A stretch of 60,643 nucleotides of DNA from positions 1-60,643 of the forward strand of contig NZ_NQOG01000015.1 in the NCBI RefSeq assembly GCF_002270485.1, written 5' to 3'. Made by a program: the position numbers and the translations under genes. Shown piece by piece: positions 1 to 9,162 of the stretch; positions within the stretch are counted from its first letter, which is position 1, and each line of letters begins with the position of its first letter. Source of the stretch: Anaerostipes hominis (ex Lee et al. 2021) (GTDB taxonomy: Bacteria; Bacillota; Clostridia; Lachnospirales; Lachnospiraceae). Under the pieces are notes generated by a model. That model saw only the letters and a list, made by a program, of their open reading frames with translations, searched no databases and was not told the origin of the DNA.

Positions 1-653
1 GCAGATGTAACAACAGGCATACCGTCACCGGCAATGGAAAGATTGGAGGTATCAATCAATCCTTTGGAGATGGAAACGGTTAAAAATTCATGGTTGTAAA
101 TCTTGAAAAGAGAAGCATATGGTTGGTCATCAATAGAAAAAGAAGAAGATTCCATGGATTTAAAAAGTTGTTCCACTGTGATTTTTTCAATAGATTCTGC
201 TTTTTCTCCCTTCTGTTTTGGCTTTTGCACTTTTTTCTTTTTTAAAGGATGTATATGGGGAGAAAGATTATCAGAATCGGAATCCCAAAGCCTGTTAAGA
301 AAGTCATAGAAAGTGCCGACTCCAGGAGTGTCACCAAAGCGAAACCCACTGAGGATTGCATAGAGTGGATTGATTTTCAATTGAGCAGCCCAGTCGGTAA
401 GTGAATGAACTTTAAAATCAATGGAGAGAAGATAAGAACGCTGCATACAGGAAGGAGTCCTTGGTTTTGGACCAAAGACAGAATATTTGCTGCGGAGCAG
501 TTCGTCGGTATAAGAAAGATCAAGATTCCAGAAACGTTCGATGATATCCCACGTTGATTTAGAAAAAACAGTGGGATCAGGATAATATTTACGAAGGTTT
601 TCAAGTAAAAAAGTCTGATAGGCGGTATGACCGCCGGAATAAACAGGTAACAT
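1..653 (-). CDS. Transposase, N-terminal part (runs off the left edge)
   Basis: An open frame on the minus strand starts with ATG at 653-651, preceded by a GGAGGG ribosome site, and stays open to base 1, giving about 217 residues without a stop. The protein begins MLPVYSGGHTAYQTFLLENL and later carries a Lys-rich linker and the segment SIAGDGMPVVTS, which looks like the lead-in to a DDE transposase catalytic core (the first Asp would be the one in AGDG). I read it as a DDE-type transposase seen in Clostridia insertion sequences; the exact IS family cannot be fixed from the N-terminal half. The C-terminal half and the other IS end lie outside the window. Whether it is intact is unknown. Confidence 0.6.
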   Translation of the reverse strand, partial: MLPVYSGGHTAYQTFLLENLRKYYPDPTVFSKSTWDIIERFWNLDLSYTDELLRSKYSVFGPKPRTPSCMQRSYLLSIDFKVHSLTDWAAQLKINPLYAILSGFRFGDTPGVGTFYDFLNRLWDSDSDNLSPHIHPLKKKKVQKPKQKGEKAESIEKITVEQLFKSMESSSFSIDDQPYASLFKIYNHEFLTVSISKGLIDTSNLSIAGDGMPVVTS

Positions 654-720
654 AAAAATCGCCCTCCAGTCGATAAAAATAAAATATATTTAATCGGCTT
701 CGCCGCAAATTTTGAGCGAT

Positions 721-741
721 TTGTCAAGTCTTTTTTGACAA
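721..741. repeat. Short inverted repeat at the likely IS end
   Basis: TTGTCAA at 721-727 and TTGACAA at 735-741 form a perfect 7-bp inverted repeat with a 7-base spacer, about 70 bases upstream of the transposase start. It may be part of the terminal region of the insertion sequence or an operator for the lyase gene at 841; the right arm doubles as a consensus -35. Confidence 0.35.
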
Positions 742-762
742 AAAAGTGGGGGATTTTAATAA
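735..762 (+). promoter_or_regulatory. Putative promoter of the lyase gene
   Basis: TTGACA at 735-740 and TAATAA at 757-762 are separated by 16 bp. This would drive the beta-eliminating lyase at 841. The -35 lies in the presumed insertion-sequence end, so the promoter may be a hybrid created by the insertion. Inference from consensus only. Confidence 0.4.
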
Positions 763-840
763 AATGGAATCTACAAGCCTTGATTTTACTGGGCTGAAGA
801 TTCCGAGAGATTATTTTATAAAAATGGAGGTAAGAGTATT

Positions 841-2499
841 ATGAAGAAATCCACTATGAATGAGTATCCTTTGAACGTTCCTTCTCCAAGTCATTACAGT
901 TTTGCAGTTCGGGATATCCCGAGTGTGACAGTAGAACAGCGGGAACGTGCACTGAAAGCTACCCATTACAACGAGTTTGCATTTCCGGCAGGTATGCTGA
1001 CGATTGATATGCTGTCCGACTCAGGAACGACAGCAATGACAAATCAGCAGTGGGCATCCTTGTTTCTGGGGGATGAGGCTTATGGGCGTAATACAGGATA
1101 TTATGTCTTGCTGGATACCTTCCGTGATATTTTTGAGCGCGGGGGTGAAAAGAACTGGAAGAGATCCATTGATTTAGTCCGCACAGATTGCAGGGACGTC
1201 GAAAAGATGATGGATGAGTTGTATCTGTGCGAATATGAAGGAGGCCTGTTTAACGGTGGTGCTGCACAGATGGAACGTCCTAATACTTTTATTATTCAGC
1301 AGGGCCGTGCAGCAGAATCTGTTCTGATGGAGATCGTAAAAAAGATTTTGGCTCAGCGCTATCCCGGAAAAGTTTTCACTATCCCGTCAAATGGTCACTT
1401 TGACACTACTGAAGGAAACATAAAGCAGATGGGTTCAATTCCTCGAAATTTATACAATAAGGAGCTGTTGTATGAGATTCCGGAAGGTGGAAAGTATGAT
1501 AAGAATCCATTTAAGGGAAATATGGACATCGAGAAGTTGGAGCAGCTGATCCAAATCTGTGGACCTGAAAATGTACCATTAGTTTTTGCCTGCATTACCA
1601 ACAATCCGATTTGTGGTCAGGCTGTATCTATGGAAAATCTGAAAGAAATCAACCGTGTTGCGCATAAGTATGATATTCCTTTGGTGTTTGACGTCGCTCG
1701 CTGGGCTGAGAACTGCTACTTTATTAAAATGAATGAGGAAGGCTATGCTGACAAATCAATCGCAGAGATTGCTACGGAAATGTTTTCTTTATGTGATGCG
1801 TTCACTATGTCTGCGAAGAAGGACGGTCATTCTAATATGGGTGGCATGCTGGCATTCCGCGATAGAGGATTGTTTTGGAAGAAATTTTCAGACTTCAATG
1901 AAGATGGAACAATCAAGACGGACGTGGGTGTTTTATTAAAGGTAAAGCAGATTTCCTGTTACGGCAACGATTCCTATGGCGGTATGTCAGGGCGTGATAT
2001 TATGGCTCTTTCCGTAGGTCTGTATGAGAGCTGTGATTTCAACTATATGCATGATCGAGTAGGTCAGTGTAACTATTTGGCTGAGGGCTTCTATAATGCC
2101 GGAATTAAAGGCGTGGTACTGCCGGCCGGCGGGCATGCCGTGTACATCAATATGGATGAATTCTTTGATGGAAAACGTGGTCATGATACTTTTGCCGGTC
2201 AGGGATTCAGCATTGAACTGATTCGGCGTTATGGGATTCGTACTTCTGAGTTAGGCGATTATTCTATGGAGTATGATCTGAAGACACCTGAACAGCAGGC
2301 GGAGCTGGCAAACGTAGTTCGGTTCGCAATCGACCGAAGCCGGTTGACCAAGGAGCATTTAGATTATGTCATTGCTGCTGTGAAGGCATTGTACGAAGAT
2401 CGTGAGAATATTCCTAATATCAGGATTGTCTGGGGACACAACTTGCCAATGCGTCACTTCCATGCGTTCCTGGAACCTTACCCTAACGAAAATAAATAA
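841..2499 (+). CDS. Beta-eliminating lyase, tryptophanase/tyrosine phenol-lyase family, with internal insertion
   Basis: A PLP enzyme of the family that splits tryptophan to indole, or tyrosine to phenol, plus pyruvate and ammonia. The N-terminal pattern (DSGTTAM near 60, GDEAYG near 78) and the PLP-lysine motif FTMSAKKDG (Lys about 326) are clear, and a substrate-carboxylate Arg is kept in FAIDRSR near the C-terminus. Where tyrosine phenol-lyase has a specificity Arg (MERG), this protein has SELG, which is closer to tryptophanase, so indole production is the better guess. At 552 aa it is much longer than the usual 455-475; most of the excess is an insertion at about residues 98-147, before the NTFIIQQGRAAE segment. 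GGAGG lies upstream of the ATG. It is followed by an amino-acid symporter, fitting a catabolic pair. Confidence 0.8.
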   Translation: MKKSTMNEYPLNVPSPSHYSFAVRDIPSVTVEQRERALKATHYNEFAFPAGMLTIDMLSDSGTTAMTNQQWASLFLGDEAYGRNTGYYVLLDTFRDIFERGGEKNWKRSIDLVRTDCRDVEKMMDELYLCEYEGGLFNGGAAQMERPNTFIIQQGRAAESVLMEIVKKILAQRYPGKVFTIPSNGHFDTTEGNIKQMGSIPRNLYNKELLYEIPEGGKYDKNPFKGNMDIEKLEQLIQICGPENVPLVFACITNNPICGQAVSMENLKEINRVAHKYDIPLVFDVARWAENCYFIKMNEEGYADKSIAEIATEMFSLCDAFTMSAKKDGHSNMGGMLAFRDRGLFWKKFSDFNEDGTIKTDVGVLLKVKQISCYGNDSYGGMSGRDIMALSVGLYESCDFNYMHDRVGQCNYLAEGFYNAGIKGVVLPAGGHAVYINMDEFFDGKRGHDTFAGQGFSIELIRRYGIRTSELGDYSMEYDLKTPEQQAELANVVRFAIDRSRLTKEHLDYVIAAVKALYEDRENIPNIRIVWGHNLPMRHFHAFLEPYPNENK

Positions 2500-2541
2500 T
2501 GATCTATAATTTGTAATCTTATAAATTTTGCGTCGACTTTT

Positions 2542-2590
2542 ATGCGACCGCAGGCGGTCTTTTTGAAAGGTGGCTTGCGGTCGTATTTTA
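2542..2590 (+). terminator. Overlapping hairpins between lyase and transporter
   Basis: An 11-bp stem pairs 2542-2552 with 2576-2586 (one wobble) and is followed by TTTT. A smaller hairpin, ACCGCAGGCGGT at 2547-2558, lies inside its left arm and is followed by TCTTTTT. The two cannot form together, so this may be an attenuator rather than a plain terminator. Confidence 0.45.
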
Positions 2591-2684
2591 GGATTGCGGG
2601 AAAGGCCTTGATTAATACAAAACTTCAACCGCATCCAAACTGTGAATTTAAAGAAGATCGGTATTATCCGAAGGAGGGATACCA

Positions 2685-4016
2685 ATGAAAAATGTTAATA
2701 CAATTCAAAAAAACCGTGACGGATTTCAATCAAAATGGGGCTTTATTCTGGCCTGTGTCGGTTCTGCAGTTGGTATGGGTAACATCTGGCGTTTGCCCAT
2801 TATGGTTTCCAAATACGGTGGTTTGACTTTTTTGATCCCCTTTTTTATTTTTATTGTGTTGATTGGAGCTTCCGGCGTTATTGGCGAATTTGCGCTGGGC
2901 CGTTCCGCTGGCGCTGGCCCTGTAGGCGCATTTGGCAAGTGTACAGAACTGCGTACTGGAAGCAAAAAGCTCGGTGAAACTATCGGTGCTATTCCAATCA
3001 TCGGCTCGCTGGCGCTTGCTATCGGCTACACATGTGTCATGGGCTGGGTATTTAAATATACAATCATGGCAATTTCCGGTTCTATGTTTTCTATGGGGCA
3101 GGATATGAATGTTATTGTTGGAACTTTCAATTCTACTGCGAGTAGCTGGGGCGCTAATACCTGGATTCTAATCGCTGTTATTGCCAGTTTTGCCATCATG
3201 TCCATGGGAATTTCAGGCGGAATCGAAAAGGCTAATAAAATCATGATGCCTCTTCTGTTCATAATGTTTATGGCTCTCGGAATTTATATTGCTACACTGC
3301 CAGGAGCGTCCAACGGGTACAAGTATATTTTTTCCTTAAATCCTGAAGTGTGGATTTTTGCTTTTGGACAGGCGTTCTTTTCCATGTCTGTTGCGGGAAA
3401 TGGATCTGTCATTTATGGATCATATCTTGGAAAAAGTGAATCCATTCCAGGGGCAGCCCGTAATGTAGCATTTTTTAATTCTTTGTCTGCGATGCTGGCA
3501 GCTTTCGTCATCATTCCTGCCATGGCAGTTGGAAATGCGGAATTGACTGCTGGCGGTCCCGGCTTGATGTTTATTTATTTAGTAAATGTTATGAATGGAA
3601 TGGTAGGAGGACGGATTGTCGGAGTGATTTTCTTCCTGTGCGTGACTTTTGCCGGTATCAGTTCTATAATCAATCTGTATGAGGCTCCGGTGGCTTTTTT
3701 ACAGGAAAGATTCGGAATTAAACGGATCTTTGCTACAGGTACGGTTCTGGTACTGGGAGCTGTCGTAGCTTTGTTTATTCAAGCAATAGTCTCTGGATGG
3801 ATGGATATTGTTTCTATCTATCTTTGTCCTTTGGGGGCTCTATTGGCTGCTGTTATGTTTTTTTGGGTTGCGGGGAAAGAGTATGTTCTCAAGGCAGTAA
3901 ATGAAGGGGCGAAAAAACCAATTGGTTCGTGGTTTTATCTGCTGGCAAAGTATGTCTACTGCCTTTGTGCGATCGTTGCTTTGATCGCTGGTGCATTTTA
4001 TGGCGGTATCGGATAA
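2685..4016 (+). CDS. Sodium-dependent amino-acid transporter, NSS (SNF) family
   Basis: A 443-aa integral membrane protein of the neurotransmitter:sodium symporter family. The first membrane helix carries the family signature (GFILACVGSAVGMGNIWRLP, residues about 19-38), which forms the sodium and substrate site. Hydrophobic segments suggest 11 helices, the usual number for bacterial MhsT-like members. A GAAGGAGGGATACC ribosome site precedes the ATG. It sits 185 bases after the tryptophanase-like gene and most likely imports that enzyme's substrate (tryptophan or another aromatic amino acid) with sodium. Substrate is inferred from the neighbour, not read from the sequence. Confidence 0.85.
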   Translation: MKNVNTIQKNRDGFQSKWGFILACVGSAVGMGNIWRLPIMVSKYGGLTFLIPFFIFIVLIGASGVIGEFALGRSAGAGPVGAFGKCTELRTGSKKLGETIGAIPIIGSLALAIGYTCVMGWVFKYTIMAISGSMFSMGQDMNVIVGTFNSTASSWGANTWILIAVIASFAIMSMGISGGIEKANKIMMPLLFIMFMALGIYIATLPGASNGYKYIFSLNPEVWIFAFGQAFFSMSVAGNGSVIYGSYLGKSESIPGAARNVAFFNSLSAMLAAFVIIPAMAVGNAELTAGGPGLMFIYLVNVMNGMVGGRIVGVIFFLCVTFAGISSIINLYEAPVAFLQERFGIKRIFATGTVLVLGAVVALFIQAIVSGWMDIVSIYLCPLGALLAAVMFFWVAGKEYVLKAVNEGAKKPIGSWFYLLAKYVYCLCAIVALIAGAFYGGIG

Positions 4017-4047
4017 ATTATTTTAAAATACATAAAAAATAAAGATT

Positions 4048-4090
4048 AAAAGCTTGTATTTACGAATTTTATGGAAATACGAGCTTTTTT
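4048..4090 (+). terminator. Rho-independent terminator after the transporter
   Basis: AAAGCTTGTATTT pairs with GGAAATACGAGCTTTTTT (one wobble), ending in a T-run at 4085-4090. It separates the transporter from the str operon promoter. Confidence 0.75.
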
Positions 4091-4112
4091 AATGCAACCC
4101 ATGGAAATCCCC

Positions 4113-4141
4113 TTGACAAACGATTTTCTCCCACTTATAAT
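4113..4141 (+). promoter_or_regulatory. Promoter of the str operon
   Basis: A perfect consensus pair: TTGACA at 4113-4118 and TATAAT at 4136-4141 with a 17-bp spacer, 82 bases before rpsL. This strength fits a highly expressed ribosomal protein operon. Confidence 0.85.
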
Positions 4142-4222
4142 TAGAAAATGCGCGTAGATATCTATGTGCAACAACAGATCATAAGTAACTACAGCAGAAA
4201 ACATGCATGGAGGTGAAAATTA

Positions 4223-4636
4223 ATGCCAACTTTTAACCAATTAGTTAGAAAAGGGAGAAAGACATCTACAAAGAAGTCTACCGCACCGGCTCTTCAGAAA
4301 AGTTTTAACTCTTTAAAGAAGAGATCAGTAAACGCAAGCTCTCCTCAGAAGAGAGGGGTTTGTACAGCTGTTAAGACTGCGACTCCTAAAAAGCCTAACT
4401 CTGCTCTTCGTAAGATTGCCAGAGTACGTCTTTCTAACGGTATCGAAGTAACAAGCTATATCCCGGGTGAGGGACATAACTTACAGGAACATAGTGTTGT
4501 TCTGATTCGTGGTGGTCGTGTTAAGGACTTACCAGGTACCCGTTACCATATCGTTCGTGGAACACTTGATACAGCAGGTGTTGCAAACAGAATGCAGGCT
4601 CGTTCCAAATACGGAGCTAAGAGACCGAAGAAATAA
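4223..4636 (+). CDS. rpsL: 30S ribosomal protein S12
   Basis: Small-subunit protein at the decoding centre. The 137-aa sequence opens with [12 protein letters not shown] and contains the conserved [17 protein letters not shown] and [18 protein letters not shown] blocks. The lysine of TPKKPNSA, the classic site of streptomycin-resistance changes, is the wild-type residue. GGAGGTG ribosome site 6 bases before ATG. First gene of the str operon, followed by an unusually long spacer before rpsG. Confidence 0.98.
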   Translation: MPTFNQLVRKGRKTSTKKSTAPALQKSFNSLKKRSVNASSPQKRGVCTAVKTATPKKPNSALRKIARVRLSNGIEVTSYIPGEGHNLQEHSVVLIRGGRVKDLPGTRYHIVRGTLDTAGVANRMQARSKYGAKRPKK

Positions 4637-5361
<725 letters not shown>

Positions 5362-5414
5362 TCTGGTGTGCGGGGCCTACCGCTTTATCCGAAAAACAAT
5401 AGGAGGAAAAGATC

Positions 5415-7532
5415 TTGGCTGGAAGAGAATATCCATTAGAGAGAACCAGAAATATTGGAATCATGGCTCATATCGATGCTGGGAAAACCACTTTGACAGA
5501 GCGTATCCTCTATTATACTGGTGTAAATTATAAGATCGGTGATACTCATGAGGGAACTGCTACCATGGACTGGATGGAGCAGGAACAGGAAAGAGGTATC
5601 ACGATCACTTCTGCAGCGACCACATGTCACTGGACTCTCCAGGAAAACTGCAAACCGAAGGATGGAGCATTAGAACACCGTATCAACATCATTGATACAC
5701 CGGGACACGTTGATTTCACAGTAGAAGTAGAACGTTCCCTGCGTGTACTTGACGGTGCGATCGGAGTATTTGATGCAAAGGGTGGAGTAGAGCCACAGTC
5801 TGAGAACGTATGGCGTCAGGCAGACACTTACAATGTACCTAGAATGGCATTCATCAATAAGATGGATATTTTAGGTGCTGATTTCTACGGATCTGTGGAA
5901 CAGATCAAAGACCGTCTCGGTGCCAATGCAGTTGTAATTCAGCTGCCAATCGGCAAAGAAGATGATTTCCAGGGTATCATTGACCTGTTTGAAATGAAAG
6001 CCTACATTTACAATGATGATAAGGGAGAAGACATTTCAATCACAGATATCCCTGATGATATGAAAGATGATGCAGAAATGTATCACACTCAGTTAGTAGA
6101 GCAGATCTGTGAGTTAGACGACGATCTGATGATGGAATACCTGGAAGGGGAAGAGCCATCTGTGGAAGCATTAAAAGCTGCACTTAGAAAAGGAACATGC
6201 GAATGTACAGCAGTTCCGATCTGCTGCGGTACTGCTTACCGCAACAAAGGTGTTCAGAAATTACTGGACGCTGTTCTTGAGTTCATGCCGGCACCGACAG
6301 ACATCGCTGCCATCAAGGGTGTGGATGAAGACGGAAATGAAATCGAAAGACATTCATCTGATGATGAACCTTTCGCAGCACTTGCATTTAAGATCATGAC
6401 AGACCCATTCGTTGGAAAGCTTGCTTTCTTCCGTGTGTACTCCGGAACAATGAATTCAGGTTCCTACGTATTAAATGCTACAAAACAGAAAAAAGAGCGT
6501 GTTGGACGTATCCTTCAGATGCATGCCAACAAGCGTGAAGAGTTAGACAAAGTTTACGCAGGTGATATTGCAGCTGCCGTAGGTTTCAAGATCACAACAA
6601 CAGGTGATACGATCTGTGACGAGAAGAGTCCGGTAATCCTGGAATCCATGGAATTCCCAGAGCCGGTTATCGACGTAGCGATCGAGCCTAAGACAAAAGC
6701 AGGCCAGGGCAAGATGTCAGAAGCACTTGCAAAACTTGCAGAAGAAGATCCGACCTTCAAAGCTCATACTGATGAAGAGACAGGACAGACAATCATTTCC
6801 GGAATGGGTGAGCTTCACCTGGAAATCATCGTAGACCGTCTGCTTCGTGAGTTTAAAGTAGAAGCGAATGTAGGTGCGCCTCAGGTTGCTTACAAAGAGT
6901 CCTTCACGAAAGAAGTGGATGTGGACAGCAAGTATGCAAAACAGTCTGGTGGACGCGGTCAGTACGGACACTGTAAAGTACACTTTGAGCCAATGGATGC
7001 CAACGGTGAAGAACTGTTCAAGTTTGAATCCACTGTTGTCGGCGGTAACATTCCTAAGGAATATATCCCGGCAGTCGGAGCTGGTATCGAAGAAGCTGCT
7101 CAGTGCGGTATCCTTGGAGGATTCCCGGTACTCGGTGTAAAAGCTACAGTATACGACGGATCTTACCACGATGTCGATTCCTCAGAGATGGCGTTTAAGA
7201 TCGCCGGTTCCATGGCCTTCAAGGAAGCGATGCAGAAAGCCGGGGCTATCATCTTAGAGCCGATCATGAGAGTCGAAGTTACAACTCCTGAAGATTACAT
7301 GGGAGACGTTATCGGTGATATCAACTCACGCCGCGGACGTATTGAGGGTATGGATGATGTCGGAGGCGGAAAGATCATCAGAGCTTTCGTTCCTCTTGCA
7401 GAAATGTTCGGATACTCAACAGACCTTCGTTCCAGAACACAGGGCCGTGGAAACTACTCTATGTTCTTCAACAGCTACGAGCCGGTACCGAAGAGCGTAC
7501 AGGAAAAAATCATCGCAGACAAAGCAAAATAA
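5415..7532 (+). CDS. fusA: Elongation factor G
   Basis: Translocation GTPase of the ribosome, 705 aa, full length. G1 [13 protein letters not shown] (about 17-29), the switch segment with RGITITSA, G3 DTPGHVD and G4 NKMD are intact. Domains II-V follow, with the domain IV loop region GGRGQYGH. The start is TTG at 5415, supported by AGGAGG 8 bases upstream and by the standard N-terminus [20 protein letters not shown]. It lies 53 bases after rpsG in the same operon. Confidence 0.98.
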   Translation: MAGREYPLERTRNIGIMAHIDAGKTTLTERILYYTGVNYKIGDTHEGTATMDWMEQEQERGITITSAATTCHWTLQENCKPKDGALEHRINIIDTPGHVDFTVEVERSLRVLDGAIGVFDAKGGVEPQSENVWRQADTYNVPRMAFINKMDILGADFYGSVEQIKDRLGANAVVIQLPIGKEDDFQGIIDLFEMKAYIYNDDKGEDISITDIPDDMKDDAEMYHTQLVEQICELDDDLMMEYLEGEEPSVEALKAALRKGTCECTAVPICCGTAYRNKGVQKLLDAVLEFMPAPTDIAAIKGVDEDGNEIERHSSDDEPFAALAFKIMTDPFVGKLAFFRVYSGTMNSGSYVLNATKQKKERVGRILQMHANKREELDKVYAGDIAAAVGFKITTTGDTICDEKSPVILESMEFPEPVIDVAIEPKTKAGQGKMSEALAKLAEEDPTFKAHTDEETGQTIISGMGELHLEIIVDRLLREFKVEANVGAPQVAYKESFTKEVDVDSKYAKQSGGRGQYGHCKVHFEPMDANGEELFKFESTVVGGNIPKEYIPAVGAGIEEAAQCGILGGFPVLGVKATVYDGSYHDVDSSEMAFKIAGSMAFKEAMQKAGAIILEPIMRVEVTTPEDYMGDVIGDINSRRGRIEGMDDVGGGKIIRAFVPLAEMFGYSTDLRSRTQGRGNYSMFFNSYEPVPKSVQEKIIADKAK

Positions 7533-7558
7533 GCAGGTTTTTTTGATAAAAAATATGC

Positions 7559-7587
7559 TTGAATTCTTCAAAGAAATGAAATATAAT
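7559..7587 (+). promoter_or_regulatory. Promoter for tuf
   Basis: TTGAAT at 7559-7564 and TATAAT at 7582-7587, spacer 17 bp, give tuf its own promoter inside the str operon, with a leader of about 90 bases. Confidence 0.7.
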
Positions 7588-7684
7588 CAAGGGTAGGACG
7601 GCCTTTGGTAAGGTGATTCGTCGACCCGGTAGTAAATAATAATTTATCTATTTGCCCAAAGGGCTAATAAGGAGGACATTTAAA

Positions 7685-8878
7685 ATGGCTAAAGAAAAGT
7701 TTGAGAGAACCAAACCTCATTGCAACATTGGTACCATTGGTCACGTCGATCATGGTAAAACTACTTTAACAGCTGCTATCACAAAGACATTAAGTGCCAG
7801 AGTAGATGGAAACGCAGCCGTTGATTTCGAAAATATCGATAAAGCTCCGGAAGAAAGAGAACGTGGAATCACTATCTCCACAGCTCATGTAGAATATGAA
7901 ACAGATAACCGTCACTACGCACACGTTGACTGCCCAGGCCATGCCGATTATGTAAAGAACATGATCACTGGTGCTGCTCAGATGGACGGAGCTATCCTTG
8001 TAGTAGCTGCAACTGACGGTGTTATGGCTCAGACAAAAGAGCACATCCTTCTTTCCCGTCAGGTAGGCGTACCTTACATCGTAGTATTCATGAATAAATG
8101 TGACATGGTAGACGATGAAGAGTTATTAGAATTAGTAGAAATGGAAATCCGTGAGTTATTAAGCGAGTACGAATTCCCAGGTGATGACACTCCAGTTATC
8201 CAGGGATCTGCTTTAAAAGCTCTTGAAGATCCTAACAGCGAGTGGGGAGATAAGATCATGGAACTTATGGCTGCAGTTGACAGCTGGATTCCAGACCCAC
8301 AGCGTGACACAGACAAACCATTCCTTATGCCAGTAGAGGATGTATTCTCTATCACAGGACGTGGTACTGTTGCAACAGGTAGAGTTGAAAGCGGTGTACT
8401 TCACGTATCTGAAGAAGTTGAAATCGTTGGTATCAAAGAAGAGACAAGAAAAGTTGTTGTAACTGGTATCGAAATGTTCCGTAAACTTCTTGACGAAGCT
8501 CAGGCTGGTGACAACATCGGTGCTCTTCTCCGTGGTGTTCAGAGAGAAGAAATCGAAAGAGGGCAGGTTCTTTGTAAACCAGGTTCTATCACATGCCACA
8601 CTAAGTTTACAGCTCAGGTATACGTTTTAACAAAAGACGAAGGTGGACGTCATACTCCTTTCTTCAACAAATATCGTCCTCAGTTCTACTTCAGAACAAC
8701 CGACGTAACAGGTGTTGTTGAATTACCGGAAGGTGTTGAAATGTGCATGCCTGGTGACAACGTAGAAATGACAATCGAACTGATTCACCCAATCGCTATG
8801 GCTCAGGGATTATCTTTCGCTATCCGTGAAGGTGGACGTACAGTTGGATCAGGACGTGTTGCTACTATCATCGAATAA
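7685..8878 (+). CDS. tuf: Elongation factor Tu
   Basis: GTPase that delivers aminoacyl-tRNA to the ribosome, 397 aa. [15 protein letters not shown] (G1), RGITI (switch I), DCPGHADY (G3), NKCD (G4) and SALKAL (G5) are visible, followed by the two beta-barrel domains. Start at ATG 7685, which gives the standard [20 protein letters not shown]-terminus and has AAGGAGG eleven bases upstream; a longer frame from 7652 is not needed. Last gene of the str operon. Confidence 0.98.
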   Translation: MAKEKFERTKPHCNIGTIGHVDHGKTTLTAAITKTLSARVDGNAAVDFENIDKAPEERERGITISTAHVEYETDNRHYAHVDCPGHADYVKNMITGAAQMDGAILVVAATDGVMAQTKEHILLSRQVGVPYIVVFMNKCDMVDDEELLELVEMEIRELLSEYEFPGDDTPVIQGSALKALEDPNSEWGDKIMELMAAVDSWIPDPQRDTDKPFLMPVEDVFSITGRGTVATGRVESGVLHVSEEVEIVGIKEETRKVVVTGIEMFRKLLDEAQAGDNIGALLRGVQREEIERGQVLCKPGSITCHTKFTAQVYVLTKDEGGRHTPFFNKYRPQFYFRTTDVTGVVELPEGVEMCMPGDNVEMTIELIHPIAMAQGLSFAIREGGRTVGSGRVATIIE

Positions 8879-8918
8879 TATACGCGTTAGCATTAAACCA
8901 TGCTAAAATGAAAAAATG

Positions 8919-8953
8919 AAACCGCTGAGTGCTTTGCACTCAAGCGGTTTTTG
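8919..8953 (+). terminator. Rho-independent terminator after tuf
   Basis: AAACCGCTGAGTGC, loop TTT, GCACTCAAGCGGTTTTT: a long stem with T-run, closing the str operon. Confidence 0.9.
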
Positions 8954-8985
8954 TTATATACACGGAATTTCTTTTATTTAAAAAT

Positions 8986-9062
8986 TACCACATTTTATCT
9001 ATTGTTTTTTGGAGGATTTACTGGAAAAATAAAAAAATGTACCATATTAAAACGCCCGTAAT
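8986..9062 (+). promoter_or_regulatory. Tandem operator boxes upstream of the PRD regulator
   Basis: The box TACCATATTAAAACGCCCGT lies at 9040-9059 (followed by AA), exactly 50 bases before the -10. A degenerate partner TACCACATTTTATC starts at 8986, 54 bases further upstream. The same pair, 53 bases apart and with the near box again 50 bases before the -10, occurs upstream of the EIIB gene (11691 and 11744). These are the likely activator sites of the PRD regulator encoded at 9163. Confidence 0.65.
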
Positions 9063-9089
9063 TGATAATCTAAGTAAAAGGAACCGTGC

Positions 9090-9095
9090 TATAAT
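9090..9095 (+). promoter_or_regulatory. -10 element of the PRD regulator gene
   Basis: TATAAT at 9090-9095 without a recognisable -35 at the right distance, as expected for an activator-dependent promoter. Confidence 0.55.
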
Positions 9096-9162
9096 TTAAA
9101 CCATCATAAGGGAGGAGGTGCAGACAGAACTTACATAATGATTGAGAGGAGACGAAGGAAGA

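Noticed and set aside
103-309. Plus-strand frame of 68 codons near the left edge
   Set aside because: Antisense to the transposase frame, which is longer, has a ribosome site and reads off the window.
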